24,719 nt of DNA from assembly GCA_934101225.1 (NCBI GenBank), contig CAKOQK010000017.1, forward strand, positions 1 through 24,719. Direction: 5' to 3'. This DNA is from an uncultured Bacilli bacterium (GTDB lineage Bacteria; Bacillota_I; Bacilli_A; RF39; UBA660). A program made the translations under genes and the position numbers. Positions 23,430 to 24,719 of this stretch are shown here, piece by piece. The notes beneath the pieces were generated by a model. The model worked only from the letters and a program-made list of their open reading frames with translations, ran no database searches and was not told the origin of the DNA. The number at the start of each line of letters is the position of its first letter. Position 1 is the stretch's first letter.

Positions 23430-23461
23430 ACCCCGTTTCTTGGACAAAATAGAAACGAGGT
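23430..23461 (+). terminator. Hairpin at the IS3 left end
   Basis: ACCCCGTTTCT and AGAAACGAGGT form an 11-bp inverted repeat with one mismatch, followed by Ts just before orfA. It can end the upstream transcript and may also shield the transposase gene from outside transcription, as in other insertion sequences. Confidence 0.6.
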
Positions 23462-23467
23462 TTTTAT

Positions 23468-23980
23468 ATGGGAAAATTATCATTTGAAGATAAAATAAAT
23501 TTGTATAATGATAGAAAATCAGGAGTATCAATTTCATCATTGTGTTCAAAATATAAAATATTACATGCTAATGTTGAATATTTAACTAGATTAATAGATA
23601 AGCATGGTTATGATATTTTAAGAAAAAATAGAAACAGAAAATTTACATCTTATGAAAAGGAGCAAATTATTAATCGTGTATTATTAAATAACGAATCCCT
23701 TTTATCTGTTGCAATTGATGAAGGATTATCTAGTCCAGGAATGTTAGCAACTTGGATTAAAAATTATAAAGAAATGGGTTATAATATAGTTGAACGAAAG
23801 CGAGGCAGGAGTCCAACTATGTCAAAAAAGCCTAAAATAACAGACAAAAAAGAAACTATAGAAGAAGAAAATGAAAGATTAAAAAAAGAAAACTTATATT
23901 TAAAGGCGGAGTTAGAATACTCAAAAAAATTGAGAGCCGTTGTTCAAGCAAGGAAGAATCAACAACAGAAGAAAAAGTAA
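23468..23980 (+). CDS. IS3-family transposase OrfA
   Basis: 170 residues from ATG 23468, with GAGG seven bases upstream. Two helix-turn-helix segments are visible: V-S-I-S-S-L-C-S-K-Y-K-I (about 18-29), and L-L-S-V-A-I-D-E-G-L-S-S-P-G-M-L-A-T-W-I (about 78-97), which is IS3/IS150-type. A leucine-zipper-like coil at about 130-155 (E-E-E-N-E-R-L-K-K-E-N-L-Y-L-K-A-E-L-E-Y) follows. OrfA binds the terminal repeats and is the N-terminal part of the active OrfAB fusion. Confidence 0.92.
   Translation: MGKLSFEDKINLYNDRKSGVSISSLCSKYKILHANVEYLTRLIDKHGYDILRKNRNRKFTSYEKEQIINRVLLNNESLLSVAIDEGLSSPGMLATWIKNYKEMGYNIVERKRGRSPTMSKKPKITDKKETIEEENERLKKENLYLKAELEYSKKLRAVVQARKNQQQKKK
23923..23929 (+). promoter_or_regulatory. 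Probable programmed -1 frameshift site (A7)
   Basis: Seven As lie in phase A-AAA-AAA relative to orfA. A -1 slip here enters the orfB frame, which is open from this point to the window end. This is the standard IS3 route to the OrfAB transposase. Confidence 0.65.
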
Positions 23981-24719
23981 ATGTTGTAAATGAACTTCGG
24001 CTAATATATCCATTAATGATTCTTCTAAAAGTATCTGGTTTAGCAAAATCAGTATATTATTATACTTTATCTAAAATAGATAAAGATGATAAAAACAAAG
24101 AAATAATAGATAAAATAAAAGAAATATTTATTAATAATAAAGAAAGATATGGTTATCGTAGAATTACGTTAGAATTAAGAAATCAAGGTTATAATGTAAA
24201 TCACAAGAAAGTTTATAGAATAATGGTAAAATTAGGTTTAAAACCACTAAAAAGAAATAAAAGAAAGTATTCATCTTATAAAGGAACTATAGGTAAAATT
24301 GCTGATAATTTAATCGAAAGAAATTTTCGTGCAGATAATCCAAATGAAAAATGGTATACAGATGTTACAGAATTTAATCTTCGTGGAGAAAAATGTTATT
24401 TATCTCCAATATTAGATGGATTTAACGGTGAAGTAATATCTTATAATACTTCTAAATCGCCTAATCTAGAACAAATAAATGACATGTTAAATAAAGCCTT
24501 CGATAAAAATAATAAACTTGATGGATTAATATTTCATTCAGATCAAGGGTGGCAATATCAACACGAATCCTATCAACAAAGATTAAAAAATAAAGGGATA
24601 AAACAAAGCATGTCTAGAAAAGGTAATAGTATGGATAATGGTATGATGGAAAACTTTTTTGGACTACTTAAAACTGAAATGTTCTACGACCAAGAAGATA
24701 AATATAAAACACTAGATGA
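23923..24719 (+). CDS. IS3-family transposase OrfB (rve integrase core), partial
   Basis: This frame is -1 relative to orfA and is open from the A7 site to the edge. The first in-frame ATG (24016) has no RBS, so production by frameshifting is likely. It contains the H-T-H_21-like segment (G-Y-R-R-I-T-L-E-L-R, then K-K-V-Y-R-I-M) and the DDE integrase core: W-Y-T-D-V-T-E-F (first Asp, about 24354), H-S-D-Q-G-W-Q-Y (second Asp, about 24537) and S-M-D-N-G-M-M-E-N-F-F-G (Glu, about 24640). All three catalytic acids are present, so the element may be active. The last residues lie beyond the window. Confidence 0.9.

Larger units (their letters stand above)
23421..24719 (+). mobile_element. IS3-family insertion sequence, right end outside the window
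   Basis: The orfA/orfB arrangement, frameshift signal and rve integrase core identify an IS3-family element. The left boundary is approximate: non-coding sequence with a hairpin begins just after the cadherin-like gene. The right terminal repeat and target duplication lie outside the window. Confidence 0.8.

Overview
The window is strongly AT-rich, with AT-ending codons, good Shine-Dalgarno sites and many hairpin-plus-T-run terminators. UGA works as a real stop: several long genes end in TGA and Trp is TGG, so this is the standard code and not the Mycoplasma one. LysM/amidase, LytR-CpsA-Psr (LCP), holin-like, collagen-like and cadherin-like surface genes point to a walled, low-GC Firmicute, probably an uncultured gut Bacilli lineage (RF39/Erysipelotrichales-like). 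The lineage is inference. Extended -10 promoters (TGnTATAAT) recur.

Layout. 1-3191 (minus): a large SWIM-SNF2 helicase. 3295-4948: a thioredoxin-reductase-like flavoprotein with a degenerate nucleotide site, then a collagen-like surface protein. 5258-5518 and 17865-18824 are the two halves of one N-acetylmuramoyl-L-alanine amidase with four LysM repeats. A 12,346-bp element (5519-17864) has split the gene inside the codons for its metal-binding motif. Joining the halves at a shared GGT restores one uninterrupted 406-residue reading frame. After the element come an LCP-family gene (minus), a holin-like pair, two secreted or membrane proteins, and the start of an IS3-family insertion sequence that runs off the right edge.

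The element carries a large serine recombinase next to its right end, a few small regulator-like genes, a broken replication-initiator-like gene, and a block of nuclease and defence-type genes. In order these are: a DUF3644/HEPN-like protein behind a short promoter-hairpin unit; a GATC-type Dam methyltransferase overlapping a type II restriction-enzyme-like gene; and a tightly packed five-gene cassette (ParB-like 1, small PD-(D/E)XK nuclease, compact SNF2 ATPase, ParB-like 2, PIN nuclease fused to a C-terminal winged helix). I see no conjugation, capsid or packaging genes, so it looks like a small integrative defence island.

The best candidate for an undescribed system is the five-gene cassette at 9994-14885. 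It combines two paralogous ParB/Srx-fold proteins, a motor and two different nucleases under apparent translational coupling, and it does not match the gene content I know for Dnd, Ssp, Dpd, DISARM or BREX. A defence role is inferred from domains and context only.
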